Below are positions 7,842 through 14,924 of a stretch of DNA of 16,197 bases, piece by piece. A program made the position numbers and the translations under genes. This DNA is from Anaerolineae bacterium CG2_30_64_16 (lineage in GTDB: Bacteria > Chloroflexota > Anaerolineae > CG2-30-64-16): positions 1-16,197 of the forward strand of contig MNXL01000208.1 of assembly GCA_001871755.1 (NCBI GenBank), in the 5' to 3' direction. The notes under the pieces were generated by a model. It made no database searches. It was not told where the DNA came from and saw only the letters and a list, made by a program, of their open reading frames with translations. Each line of letters starts with the position of its first letter. Position 1 is the stretch's first letter.

Positions 7842-8156
7842 TTAGCGGCGTCCTTCGATAATGAGATCACTGGCCATGGGACCAGGAGGCAAATGATCTA
7901 ATTCCCACAGGACGGCTTGCTTGTCGGCTTCAGACAAGGCGCGCCAGCGGGAAGCGTGCCTGCGAGCTTCAGGCGGCGCCTCAATGATCAATCCCTCGGC
8001 GCGCATCCAGGCCAGGAGTTGCTCCTGATCCAAAACCTCCTCGGGCGCGGGCGGCGATGCCGGCTGTTCGCCGAGGAGCTGCCGCACGGTCTGTTCCAGC
8101 CATCCCAGGCGAGCCTGGATGCCGGTGATATCCTGCCTCAATTCCACGATCGTCAT
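7842..8156 (-). CDS. Coiled-coil antitoxin of the PIN module, copy 2
   Basis: This 104-aa paralogue of the protein at 6584-6898 has exactly the same length and is inferred to neutralise the adjoining PIN toxin. Residues 1-53 are identical to copy 1. Then it diverges (AEGLIIEAPPEARRHASRWRALSEADKQ) before a conserved WELDHLPPGPMASD tail. The divergence sits in the part expected to contact the toxin and mirrors divergence in the middle of the toxin, as expected if the two pairs have become insulated from each other. ATG 8156 is chosen because GGAGG lies 8 to 9 nt upstream and it aligns with copy 1. No classical VapB DNA-binding fold is evident. Confidence 0.74.
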   Translation of the reverse strand: MTIVELRQDITGIQARLGWLEQTVRQLLGEQPASPPAPEEVLDQEQLLAWMRAEGLIIEAPPEARRHASRWRALSEADKQAVLWELDHLPPGPMASDLIIEGRR

Positions 8157-8240
8157 ATCCCATCCTCCGCCGAATCTATCAACACACAACCCTCTCGTTG
8201 GTATGGATTATAGCACGTTTGTCAATCGTGGCGCAAGTGA
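7999..8240 (-). repeat. Long direct repeat: antitoxin N-terminus plus promoter, copy 2
   Basis: This is the counterpart of 6741-6980. The near-perfect identity of the 158-bp coding part, against weaker similarity on both sides, points to recent gene conversion or selection at the DNA or RNA level. Confidence 0.85.
8207..8236 (-). promoter_or_regulatory. Sigma70-like promoter of PIN module copy 2
   Basis: Minus-strand TTGCGC (8236-8231) and TATAAT (8212-8207) have an 18-nt spacer, identical in layout to copy 1. It drives the antitoxin/toxin pair leftward, away from the divergently oriented RAMP operon. Confidence 0.72.
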
Positions 8241-8297
8241 GCCGCGCGGCGGGCTTTCCCGGCTCACGCAGCACCCTGGCGCGACGCTTTGACTACT

Positions 8298-8403
8298 ACA
8301 GTTGGGCGTAAGTCCTTTGGCAGTTGCAGAACACGCCGCCCAACTGTTTAAAGTACTTTGCGCATACCCTTCAACTGCATAAGGATTTCCGCCGCAAAGT
8401 ACT
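8298..8403. other. Two tandem long-loop inverted repeats in a gene-free stretch
   Basis: The stretch 8237-8598 holds no credible gene. It contains two adjacent perfect stems. ACAGTTGGGCG (8298-8308) pairs with CGCCCAACTGT (8337-8347), loop 28 nt. AGTACTTTGCG (8352-8362) pairs with CGCAAAGTACT (8393-8403), loop 30 nt. Loop sequences can cross-pair (GCAGTTG near 8321, CAACTGC near 8372), and a further TGCCG/CGGCA stem lies near 8412-8435. The arrangement could be a structured RNA, a bipartite protein-binding site or a small non-autonomous element. It lies upstream of the RAMP promoter, so it would not be part of that mRNA. Confidence 0.55.
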
Positions 8404-8488
8404 ACGGGTTCTGCCGGTTGGGGACCAGCGGCAAGAAGACGTCCGGCCACACCGCCCCATTTGGCGATGCGGGCACGACCCCGATCAG

Positions 8489-8517
8489 TTGACCAACCCT
8501 TGAAGTGCTGGTATACT
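8489..8517 (+). promoter_or_regulatory. Strong sigma70-like promoter of the RAMP operon
   Basis: TTGACC (8489-8494) and TATACT (8512-8517) are separated by exactly 17 nt, the best promoter match in the window together with the one at 15549-15577. Transcription would begin near 8524, giving a 5' UTR of about 75 nt before the ATG at 8599. This supports constitutive expression of the three-gene operon. Confidence 0.78.
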
Positions 8518-8598
8518 GGCATCGCAATCAGCCGTTCCTGCGCGAACGACGTGCTGCCTGGATTCGTTGCCGCAAAGCCGAAGCAAAGGAGAGATATC

Positions 8599-11500
8599 AT
8601 GATTCTAAAGGGGAAACTGATAGCGGAAACTCCCATTTATCGAGGGAATGCACGGAAAACGCTTTTCACGCGCGATGGAGACGGAACGCACCGGCTGGTC
8701 TCGCTGGCAGGGGAGGTGGCTGGAACCGCCCAGTCCTTGATGGACGCCTTCATCGGCCAGTCGCGCGATGGCCGGAACACCGGCCTGCTGAACCAATTGT
8801 GGCTGCGGTTGTACGGCGCCCCGATGCCCGAAGGGCTCATCAAGAGCGTAGATTGCAAGCTACAGGAAGGGTCTTACCCACGCGGCAACTTCTTTGACCT
8901 GCGCATGGGGATCAAGCTGGATGAGGATCGCTGGGCAGCCGAGGCCAACGCCAACTACAAGATGGAAACCCTGTTCCGCAACTCGGCGTTCGATCTTGTG
9001 CTATCTGTGAACGATCCGATCCTCCAGCAAGGCGAAAACACAACCCGGCTGTACTACTTGCTCCAGGAACTCCGGGCAGGGCGATTCTGGTTCGGCGCTG
9101 GCAAGAGCAAAGGGCTGGGGCGCTGTCGTCTTGAAATGGACATGCCGCTCTCGGCTACTGAAGCGCCCCCCCGTGTTCAGGCCGATATCAATCATCTGCG
9201 ATTGACCCTGGCCTTCAACGCCACCAACCCCGTTCTGGTTGGCTGGAACTGGGGCAAGGTGGACCCCGACGTCCCTTCCTTTGCCGCCGTGGAAGGCCGC
9301 GTGCTGGTCGAAGCGATGCGGGACATCCCAGATCCCATCCGCAGCCGTCTGGAGATGGGGTTGGCAGGGCCGATCCTCAGCCCGGAAGACTGGAAGGGGA
9401 AGTTTGCCAGGTATCTGCCGCGCGTGATCGCCATCTGGTTGATGGAGCAGTCATCCGGCGAAGCTGAGATCTGGACGCTGCCCTCGGCGGCCCTGGGCAG
9501 GCTGGGCAAGGGCAAATACGCCCTCTCCAAGAGCGTTCTCGACGCCATTCAACCCCTGGTCGACAAACCTTTTCCCAGCGAGGGTGCGGCCGATGCGGCC
9601 CTCACAGCGGCCCTCGGCAGCAAAGCCAACATGGCCAGGCGGATTCTCAAAGAGATGGTGCACGAGCGCCAGGCCCGGCAGCAACTCGATCAGGAAGCCT
9701 GGCAGCAAGTCGCCGACAGCCTGGGGCTGGATGTCACCCTGGCGGAACGTCTGGCCGCCCGCATCCAGGATGAGGCAGCCCTGGTCGAGGTCCTGTCGCC
9801 AGCCTGCCAGGCGATCCTGCCCCGGCTCTACCAGCAGGTCGATCAGCAGATCACACTGATCCAGAGCGACTCCTGGATAGACGTGGAAATCGCCGCCCGC
9901 GAAGAACACCTGCGCATCAAGACCATGCTGCTCGAGGGTCAGATCGGGGAACACCAGTGGGGCGATCCGGCGCAGGTCCCGGAAGGGGTCAGTCGGGCCG
10001 CGTGGCGGGATTTTGTCAACGAGCACAGGCGCGTGCGCTTCCAGCACATGCTACACCCCGGGAATCTGCGAAAAAGCATCGCCAACGATCAGAATTTCAT
10101 CGCCTTTCTCAATGGCCATCGCGACCGCGCCCGTCAGGAACTTGCCCAGCCCTACCATATTGACTTCCGGGCCGGCGGCTCATCCAATCGAGAGATCTCC
10201 CGCAAGTACGGCAAGCCCTACGACACCGTGTTCATGCGTATGCTGTCCTGGTCCCCGTCCTCACAGGAACAGGGCGCCTGGGAAGTCTACATCCCCGGCA
10301 GCACCATCAAGGGCGCCTTCCGAAAACGCGCCTCGCAGGTGCTGAAAACACTCTGGGGAGAATCGGGCAGAACCACCAGGGCCCTGGACCGCCTTTTTGG
10401 CACGCAAGGGCGGCGGGGGTTAGCCTTCTTCTCCGATGCCTATCTCGCAGACCCGTACGATCCTGAGCGCGCCTGGTGCTCGATGGACGGTGTCAAGATG
10501 GATCCCCAGACAGGCCGGCCGTTGGAGACCGCCAAGCAGGACTATCTCTTTGCCTACGGGAACCATCTGGCCTTTCAACTCCAGATAGACATGCAGGACC
10601 TCGGCGAACCGGACAAAGAGGCTCTCGCACTGCTGGCGCACCTGCTCCAGGATTTCCAGCGGGGCGACATTCCACTGGGTGGCGAAAAGACCAGCGGCTT
10701 CGGCTGGGTCAAGGCGTCCATCACCGGGCTCAACTGGCTGACCGCCGATCCGGCCGGTCTAAGCCAGGCGCTGTTTGGTGAGCAGTCGTTGGTTCGGGAT
10801 GGCATCTGGCGCCGGCTGGATCTGGAGGGGCCGGCGGCCGGCGCGGCGCTGGAATTCATCCGGCCGCTGGCGGCCGAAGGGACACGAGTCTCTTCCACAC
10901 CCCCCAGGGCCGAGGCCGGCTTTGTCTCGCACCGGGCATTTGGCGGCTACAGCGGCATGTTAGAGGTGGCAGCAGAAGTCCTGACCCCCATCCACGTGAG
11001 AGAGAGCGGCGAACCTTCCTGGAAGGCCGCGTTGGCCGATGGCCCGGTGAATGGCTGGGACTTTTTCTCCATGTCTGCGCCTGAGGCTGCCCAGCGCAAC
11101 GACCCGAAGACCTATGCCCTCCCCAGCCGCAGCATCAAGGGGATGATCCGCCACATCTATGCCATCGCCAGCGATTCCCGCGAGCCGAGCCCTGATATCG
11201 CCCGTTTGAACCCGGCGGACAGCCTGTTCGGCTGGGTGGGACGCGGCCCCAATCAAGCCATCGCTGGCCGTCTCTCGTTCAGCTTTGGTCTGTTCCAGGA
11301 CCCGCAACTGGCCTGGTTCAAGGTACCCTATCCCTACGGTAACTGGCAGTACCGAGGTGGTCAATGGCAAAACGTGGCCGGCGGCCCCGCTTCTCAACTG
11401 CACATCGCCAAGGCCTGGCGGCTTTTCCCGCCGATACCACTAGCCCCTATCGTCGAGCAGGTGGAGGATTTTCAGCCGGATGCCGTTCAGGCGAGTTACT

Positions 11501-11808
11501 TCCGGGCTATTCTGCCTGGGGCACGCGCCCACTGCACGATCCGCTTCTGGAACCTGGAGGAGGAGGAGATGCAACGGTTGCTGTGGTGTGTGGCCCTGGA
11601 AGAAGGATTCGCCCACAAGATGGGCAGGCATCGCTACCTTGGCATGGGCAGCCTACGCCTGCACATCTTGCCGGATAGTTATCTCATCGACTGGGTAAAG
11701 CGGTACGCCGGCGAGCCCGAAGATCGTTGGCAGTTGCCTGTCCCGGCCTGGAGCGAAGTTGGCGTCATCGATCACTATTCCGACCTGCGAAGGGCGCTAC
11801 GTGCTTAA
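8599..11808 (+). CDS. Three-unit RAMP (Cas7-like) fusion protein, type III CRISPR-related
   Basis: This 1069-aa protein is built from three RAMP units. Unit 1 (about 1-185) starts KGKLIAETPIY and ends with the glycine loop FWFGAGKSKGLGRCRLE (163-179). Unit 2 has its first strand at 200-215 (LRLTLAFNATNPVLVG), then a ~345-residue mostly helical insert, then YIPGSTIKGAFR (564-575), the Csm3/Cmr4-type signature, and the glycine loop LGGEKTSGFGWVKASI (693-708). Unit 3 (about 783-1025) has LEVAAEVLTPIHV, LPSRSIKGMIRHIY (841-854), SLFGW (875-879) and MGRHRYLGMGSLRLHI (1008-1023), resembling the TIGR03986 type of RAMP. Such proteins line crRNA in type III effectors, and some Cas7 units cut target RNA with a loop Asp. 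Candidate aspartates here are D26 and D28 in unit 1. Start ATG 8599 has AGGAG 7 nt upstream; the frame is open from 8461 but that part spans the promoter. The next gene overlaps its stop by 8 nt. RAMP identity is firm; the complex it forms is not known. Confidence 0.85.
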   Translation: MILKGKLIAETPIYRGNARKTLFTRDGDGTHRLVSLAGEVAGTAQSLMDAFIGQSRDGRNTGLLNQLWLRLYGAPMPEGLIKSVDCKLQEGSYPRGNFFDLRMGIKLDEDRWAAEANANYKMETLFRNSAFDLVLSVNDPILQQGENTTRLYYLLQELRAGRFWFGAGKSKGLGRCRLEMDMPLSATEAPPRVQADINHLRLTLAFNATNPVLVGWNWGKVDPDVPSFAAVEGRVLVEAMRDIPDPIRSRLEMGLAGPILSPEDWKGKFARYLPRVIAIWLMEQSSGEAEIWTLPSAALGRLGKGKYALSKSVLDAIQPLVDKPFPSEGAADAALTAALGSKANMARRILKEMVHERQARQQLDQEAWQQVADSLGLDVTLAERLAARIQDEAALVEVLSPACQAILPRLYQQVDQQITLIQSDSWIDVEIAAREEHLRIKTMLLEGQIGEHQWGDPAQVPEGVSRAAWRDFVNEHRRVRFQHMLHPGNLRKSIANDQNFIAFLNGHRDRARQELAQPYHIDFRAGGSSNREISRKYGKPYDTVFMRMLSWSPSSQEQGAWEVYIPGSTIKGAFRKRASQVLKTLWGESGRTTRALDRLFGTQGRRGLAFFSDAYLADPYDPERAWCSMDGVKMDPQTGRPLETAKQDYLFAYGNHLAFQLQIDMQDLGEPDKEALALLAHLLQDFQRGDIPLGGEKTSGFGWVKASITGLNWLTADPAGLSQALFGEQSLVRDGIWRRLDLEGPAAGAALEFIRPLAAEGTRVSSTPPRAEAGFVSHRAFGGYSGMLEVAAEVLTPIHVRESGEPSWKAALADGPVNGWDFFSMSAPEAAQRNDPKTYALPSRSIKGMIRHIYAIASDSREPSPDIARLNPADSLFGWVGRGPNQAIAGRLSFSFGLFQDPQLAWFKVPYPYGNWQYRGGQWQNVAGGPASQLHIAKAWRLFPPIPLAPIVEQVEDFQPDAVQASYFRAILPGARAHCTIRFWNLEEEEMQRLLWCVALEEGFAHKMGRHRYLGMGSLRLHILPDSYLIDWVKRYAGEPEDRWQLPVPAWSEVGVIDHYSDLRRALRA

Positions 11809-12688
11809 CGGCTTTGATTGGTTGCGCCGGAGCCGAACCGGCGCCGAGTTGTTGGCTACGCTGAGAGTCCTCGAGGAAAAGCCCGATCTTTTCGACAAAG
11901 AGGAGGTCGGGCCTCCTCATTCTGCCCTCGATGGCCCCTGCCAGCGATGCTGGATCTATCCCCGCGTGCCTTCCAGGCGTGGAACATCCCAGTACTGTCA
12001 GACATGTCGGGCCATCCTGGGCGAAGCCGGCCGGTTGGGCCAGGTCTCACGCCGGTCTATCATCATCTGGGGGTTCGTCAACCGGCTGCCAAAACAATTG
12101 GAGAGCGGAAGAGGATTTTCTGATAGCCGGGTACTGGGCGCCTATGTGCATGCGCCGGATCATTTCCTGGTGGCGATCCATCGCCAAGAGTTGAAACCCT
12201 GGCTGCAGGAACTCGTCATCTATCACGGGGCAGCCCTTAAAGGACTGATCCAGATCCTGCCTACCATGGGGATGGGCAGAGGGATCACCATGGGAGACAT
12301 ACTCTGTCGGGCCGTGCATCACGAAGGGCGCTTCTCGATGGACCAGTTGCGTGTTCGATTCTTCTCTGCCCCTCACCAACTCCTGATCCCTCACGAACGA
12401 GATCGCCGGGGGATGCTGACCTTCGAAATCACGGATTTCCTGAGCCTGCTGGAGATGGCCGCGGTGTTTCGCACGCTCCTGCGCCCCGAAGCACAACAGG
12501 CCCTTCAGCAACTGTTGAATCTCACCGACGCCAGCGAGGAGCAATTCTACTGGGGACGGTTCCTGGGTTACCTGAGCCCGGAAGCCAAAGACATGCTGCA
12601 CGCCTGGAGGATCCGGCAGTGGCCCAAGCCCCGGATCCAACTGCTCTACGAATTGATCGAGTATGTATCCTTCTACCAGTCCGATTGA
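11801..12688 (+). CDS. Zinc-ribbon protein of unknown family in the RAMP operon
   Basis: I do not recognise the family. The 295-aa product has a CxxC-x15-CxxC zinc ribbon near the N-terminus (C47, C50, C66, C69: CQRCW and YCQTC). A basic SRRSIIIWGFVNRLP segment follows, then a mixed alpha/beta middle (VLGAYVHAPDHFLVAIHR), then a largely helical C-terminus from about 205. No HD motif, GGDD or other nuclease signature is visible, so it is not a normal Cas10. A treble-clef/zinc element followed by an all-alpha tail could represent a strongly reduced large subunit, or a Cas11-like helical subunit with a ribbon; this is inference. GTG 11801 is chosen because AAGGG (11790-11794) lies 6 nt upstream and the start overlaps the RAMP stop (GTGCTTAA), a coupled arrangement. 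The TTG at 11759 would overlap far more. It overlaps the Cas6-like gene by 26 nt. Confidence 0.8.
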   Translation: MLNGFDWLRRSRTGAELLATLRVLEEKPDLFDKEEVGPPHSALDGPCQRCWIYPRVPSRRGTSQYCQTCRAILGEAGRLGQVSRRSIIIWGFVNRLPKQLESGRGFSDSRVLGAYVHAPDHFLVAIHRQELKPWLQELVIYHGAALKGLIQILPTMGMGRGITMGDILCRAVHHEGRFSMDQLRVRFFSAPHQLLIPHERDRRGMLTFEITDFLSLLEMAAVFRTLLRPEAQQALQQLLNLTDASEEQFYWGRFLGYLSPEAKDMLHAWRIRQWPKPRIQLLYELIEYVSFYQSD

Positions 12689-13646
12689 CCTCATCCGCTA
12701 CCTGGTCGTCTGGCAGGTGAACAGCTCGCTGGTCTGGTTGCCTTCCTGCCTGTCGGCCGAGATCTCCCAGGTCCTGGGCGCCACCATCGCCGAGCGCCTG
12801 CCCACCCGTGAAGCGGCCCCCTGGCGCAAAGCCTTGGCCCCGTGGGAGGGATTCAAGATCGGGGACAAGCGCGCGGCCTTCCCGCAAGCGTCATGGCCCA
12901 CCGAAGCCGTGCTGTTCGTCTATCCTGGCAAACGGACATACGGACAGGGGGAGTTGATCCTGTGGGAACTCAAGCTCATGGGCGAGAGTGCAGATCACGG
13001 ACGGTTTCTGGAGGTGATTTTGCCGGCCATGGAGGCGGCCGCGACGACCTCCGATCCTCGCTGGCATCACCAAAACAGCCTCTGGGGGCAGTTCGACATC
13101 CATGCCGTCTACGCAGCCCGTGGGAACCGGTGGGAACCGGTGGTGCAGGAAGGGAAACTGGATCTGAGCTACCACGTCACCCCCGTCCAATGGGCAGAAG
13201 GGCTGGCTGCTATCGCCAATGCGGAGCGCCTGTACGACAACCTGACCTGGCTGACCCCCTTTGACTTTTCTCCGGCGGGCAGCAAAGCACCCGGAAGAAA
13301 GAAAATCCCTGCCGACCAGGCGCCCACACTGCCAAAAATCCTCCAGGCCCTGGTTGCCCGGATGACCGACCTGCTGCCGGGGAAGTATCACACTCCCGAC
13401 GACCTGGGGAACAGCCTGGGCGAGGAAGGGCGATCCGCCCTGCAACAGGCAATGGAAGACGCTGCGCGCATCCCGGTTCAGCAACACAAATTCAGCCGAG
13501 CCCCCAAAGACTGGCCCGGAAATTGGATCGGCACGCAGAGTTTCTCGTTCATCCCCCCGACCCTCGTCCCGTACCTGGAATTGGCCTCCATCCTCCACGT
13601 CGGGAAGCAGACCCATTTTGGATGTGGGACCTTTTCGATAACCTGA
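12663..13646 (+). CDS. cas6: Cas6-family RAMP protein (crRNA-processing endoribonuclease-like)
   Basis: This 327-aa protein matches the architecture of the Cas6 type with a PF10040-like C-terminus. GELILWELKLMGESADHGRFLEVI (96-119) corresponds to the family's G-x-x-L-x-F-x-L-x-L-x-G block. GQFDIHAVY (142-150) is the following strand, and LSYHVTPVQW (168-177) resembles the TPlrl segment. HKFSR (275-279) and WIGTQSFSF (288-296) precede the glycine-rich LELASILHVGKQTHFGCGTFSI terminus (305-326), the equivalent of the GvGkgTsfGlGryrl ending in Cas6. Cas6 cuts CRISPR repeat RNA to release crRNAs. H275 is a possible catalytic residue, but I cannot confirm it. No CRISPR array is in the window. ATG 12663 lies inside the end of the previous gene with only a weak GATCGAG upstream, suggesting coupled translation; the N-terminus could be a little shorter. 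It is the last gene of the operon. Confidence 0.76.
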   Translation: MYPSTSPIDLIRYLVVWQVNSSLVWLPSCLSAEISQVLGATIAERLPTREAAPWRKALAPWEGFKIGDKRAAFPQASWPTEAVLFVYPGKRTYGQGELILWELKLMGESADHGRFLEVILPAMEAAATTSDPRWHHQNSLWGQFDIHAVYAARGNRWEPVVQEGKLDLSYHVTPVQWAEGLAAIANAERLYDNLTWLTPFDFSPAGSKAPGRKKIPADQAPTLPKILQALVARMTDLLPGKYHTPDDLGNSLGEEGRSALQQAMEDAARIPVQQHKFSRAPKDWPGNWIGTQSFSFIPPTLVPYLELASILHVGKQTHFGCGTFSIT

Positions 13647-13813
13647 AGGGTTCCTGTGTACGAGTGTACCTGGCCCGAGTATCACCTGGCTTCGTACAAA
13701 AGTAGCAGGTAAGTGGTCCACACCGGCAAGCCGCACCACGCCCGAGGCCGCAGCGCTCGCCAGCCGATTGGTGATCGTGATGGGGATGGTGACTGTGGCG
13801 CCCCGGTTGACGT
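13647..13813. other. Junction region after the RAMP operon
   Basis: No complete gene is present. No intrinsic terminator is obvious after the Cas6-like stop; only weak pairing such as GTAC...GTAC and ACCTG...CAGGT is seen around 13655-13710. On the minus strand, 13767-13802 can be read as GATVTIPITITN, continuing with NRLASAAASG. This has the look of the start of a cohesin-like or other beta-sandwich domain, but it is too short to call a gene. The FGGY pseudogene begins on the other side of this patch. Confidence 0.45.
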
Positions 13814-14736
13814 GCAGCAGTGGGAGGCGTCACGCCGGCTGCGGCGCAGACGACCGGTCCGCGCGGCCTGGCACGCCGGTGATTGCGGGCAGCGGCGACA
13901 CCTTCCCGACCATCGTGGGCTGCGGCGCGGTGGGGCCGGGCGACGCCATGATCTCCTTCGGCGCCACCGGGCTGCTGACCCTGACGACGCGCCCGCTGGC
14001 GGTGGCCGCAGCAGGCCCGCATTTCGGCGCCGAGACCGATGGAGGCGCAATTGTGTGGGTGGCCAACGTTCTGACGTGTGGCCGATCGCTGATGTGGTTC
14101 CAGGATGAGTTCGGCGCGGCTGTCGTCGGGGCGGGTCTTGCGCCCGCCCTCGCGCCCGACTTCGCGACCCTCGACCGTATCGCTGCCGCGATACCGGCCG
14201 GCAGCGAGGGCCTGGTGGCGCTGCCGCACCTCATGAGCCGTCGCACCCCAACGCCCGATCCGCACACGCGCGGCGTTCTATTCGGCCTGACGCCCGGTCA
14301 CACCGCTGCCCACATCTATCGGGCGCTGCTGGAGTCGTTCGGCTATGCCGTGCGCCAGGGCTACGACTCGATTCGCCCGCGGGTGCGCCGCATCGTCGCC
14401 ACCGCGGGGGGAGCGGCCAGCCCGCTCTGGCGCCAGATCATGGCGGACATCCTCGGCGCCCCCATCGAGCATCATCCACAGGCGTCCGGCAGCCTGGGCA
14501 TCGCGTTCCTGGCGGCCTACGCCTCCGGGCAGGTGAGCGGCTTCGACGCCATCCGCGACGCCTGGCTCGCCGGCCCCGAGCTCAGCATCCCCAACCCGAG
14601 CACGCGGCGGACCTGCGATGACCTCTACCGGCTCTACTGCCACCTCGACAGCAGTCTCTCGACGGCGTTTGCCATGTTGCCGGCTGCGGTGGACGCCGAC
14701 GAGGAGATGATCTCGGGATCGCTGCCGTCGAAGTAG
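13814..14736 (+). pseudogene. FGGY-family sugar kinase, 5'-truncated and frameshifted (C-terminal half)
   Basis: The C-terminal ATPase domain of an FGGY carbohydrate kinase (xylulokinase-like) is recognisable. It shows GTPVIAGSGDT from 13870, SFGATGLLTL, then the C-terminal block YRALLESFGYAVRQG, TAGGAASPLWRQIMADILGAPI (from about 14401) and GSLGIAFLAAYASGQ. The whole N-terminal FGGY domain with the sugar-binding half is missing. At the 5' edge, 13817-13861 reads AVGGVTPAAAQTTGP in a different frame, which is the family's segment just before GTPV. A frameshift near 13862-13869 therefore separates the two. The frame remains open from 13768, but its first ~30 residues are out-of-frame translation. 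No ribosome binding site supports a start. It is a relic. Its last 241 nt recur at 15758-15998. Confidence 0.85.
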
Positions 14737-14752
14737 ATGCCCTGAGCGCAGT

Positions 14753-14901
14753 GCGCGTTCGGATTCGGCGACGGCGAATAGAACAGCGAATCCGCAGGGA
14801 GCATCGAATCTGATTCGGCGCATCCCTGCGGATTCGGCGTCAGGTCTTTGGCCGTGCTTGTCCTTACGTATCTCTGGCTTCGATGTGGCGGATTTTGTTC
14901 A
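14753..14901 (+). repeat. 149-bp hairpin-containing repeat, copy A
   Basis: This starts GCGCGTTCGG 16 nt after the FGGY stop and ends GTTCA just before the MazF gene. Copy B (15608-15756) has the same length, with about 17 differences counted by eye. It contains a 13-bp perfect stem, GAATCCGCAGGGA (14788-14800) with TCCCTGCGGATTC (14823-14835), and an inner CGAAT/ATTCG stem in the 22-nt loop. No open reading frame explains the conservation. Confidence 0.88.
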
Positions 14902-14924
14902 CTACCGTCTCCTATTGCCTGTAT

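Noticed and set aside
8298..8403. A degenerate CRISPR array
   Set aside because: AAAGTACT occurs twice 46 nt apart, but the copies belong to a palindromic stem, there are no further units and no common repeat of CRISPR length.
8461..8598. An N-terminal extension of the RAMP protein from 8461
   Set aside because: It would run across the strong promoter at 8489-8517; the ATG at 8599 has an AGGAG and starts directly at the first RAMP strand.
8599..11808. Calling the RAMP fusion a bona fide type III-E Cas7-11
   Set aside because: Only three glycine-rich RAMP loops are visible, the protein is shorter than usual for that family, the last unit looks like TIGR03986, a Cas6-like gene is present, and no TPR-CHAT gene is seen.
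14753..14901. A standard integron attC site
   Set aside because: The length and hairpin are suggestive, but I could not find the GTTRRRY/RYYYAAC core pair, and no integrase gene is in the window.
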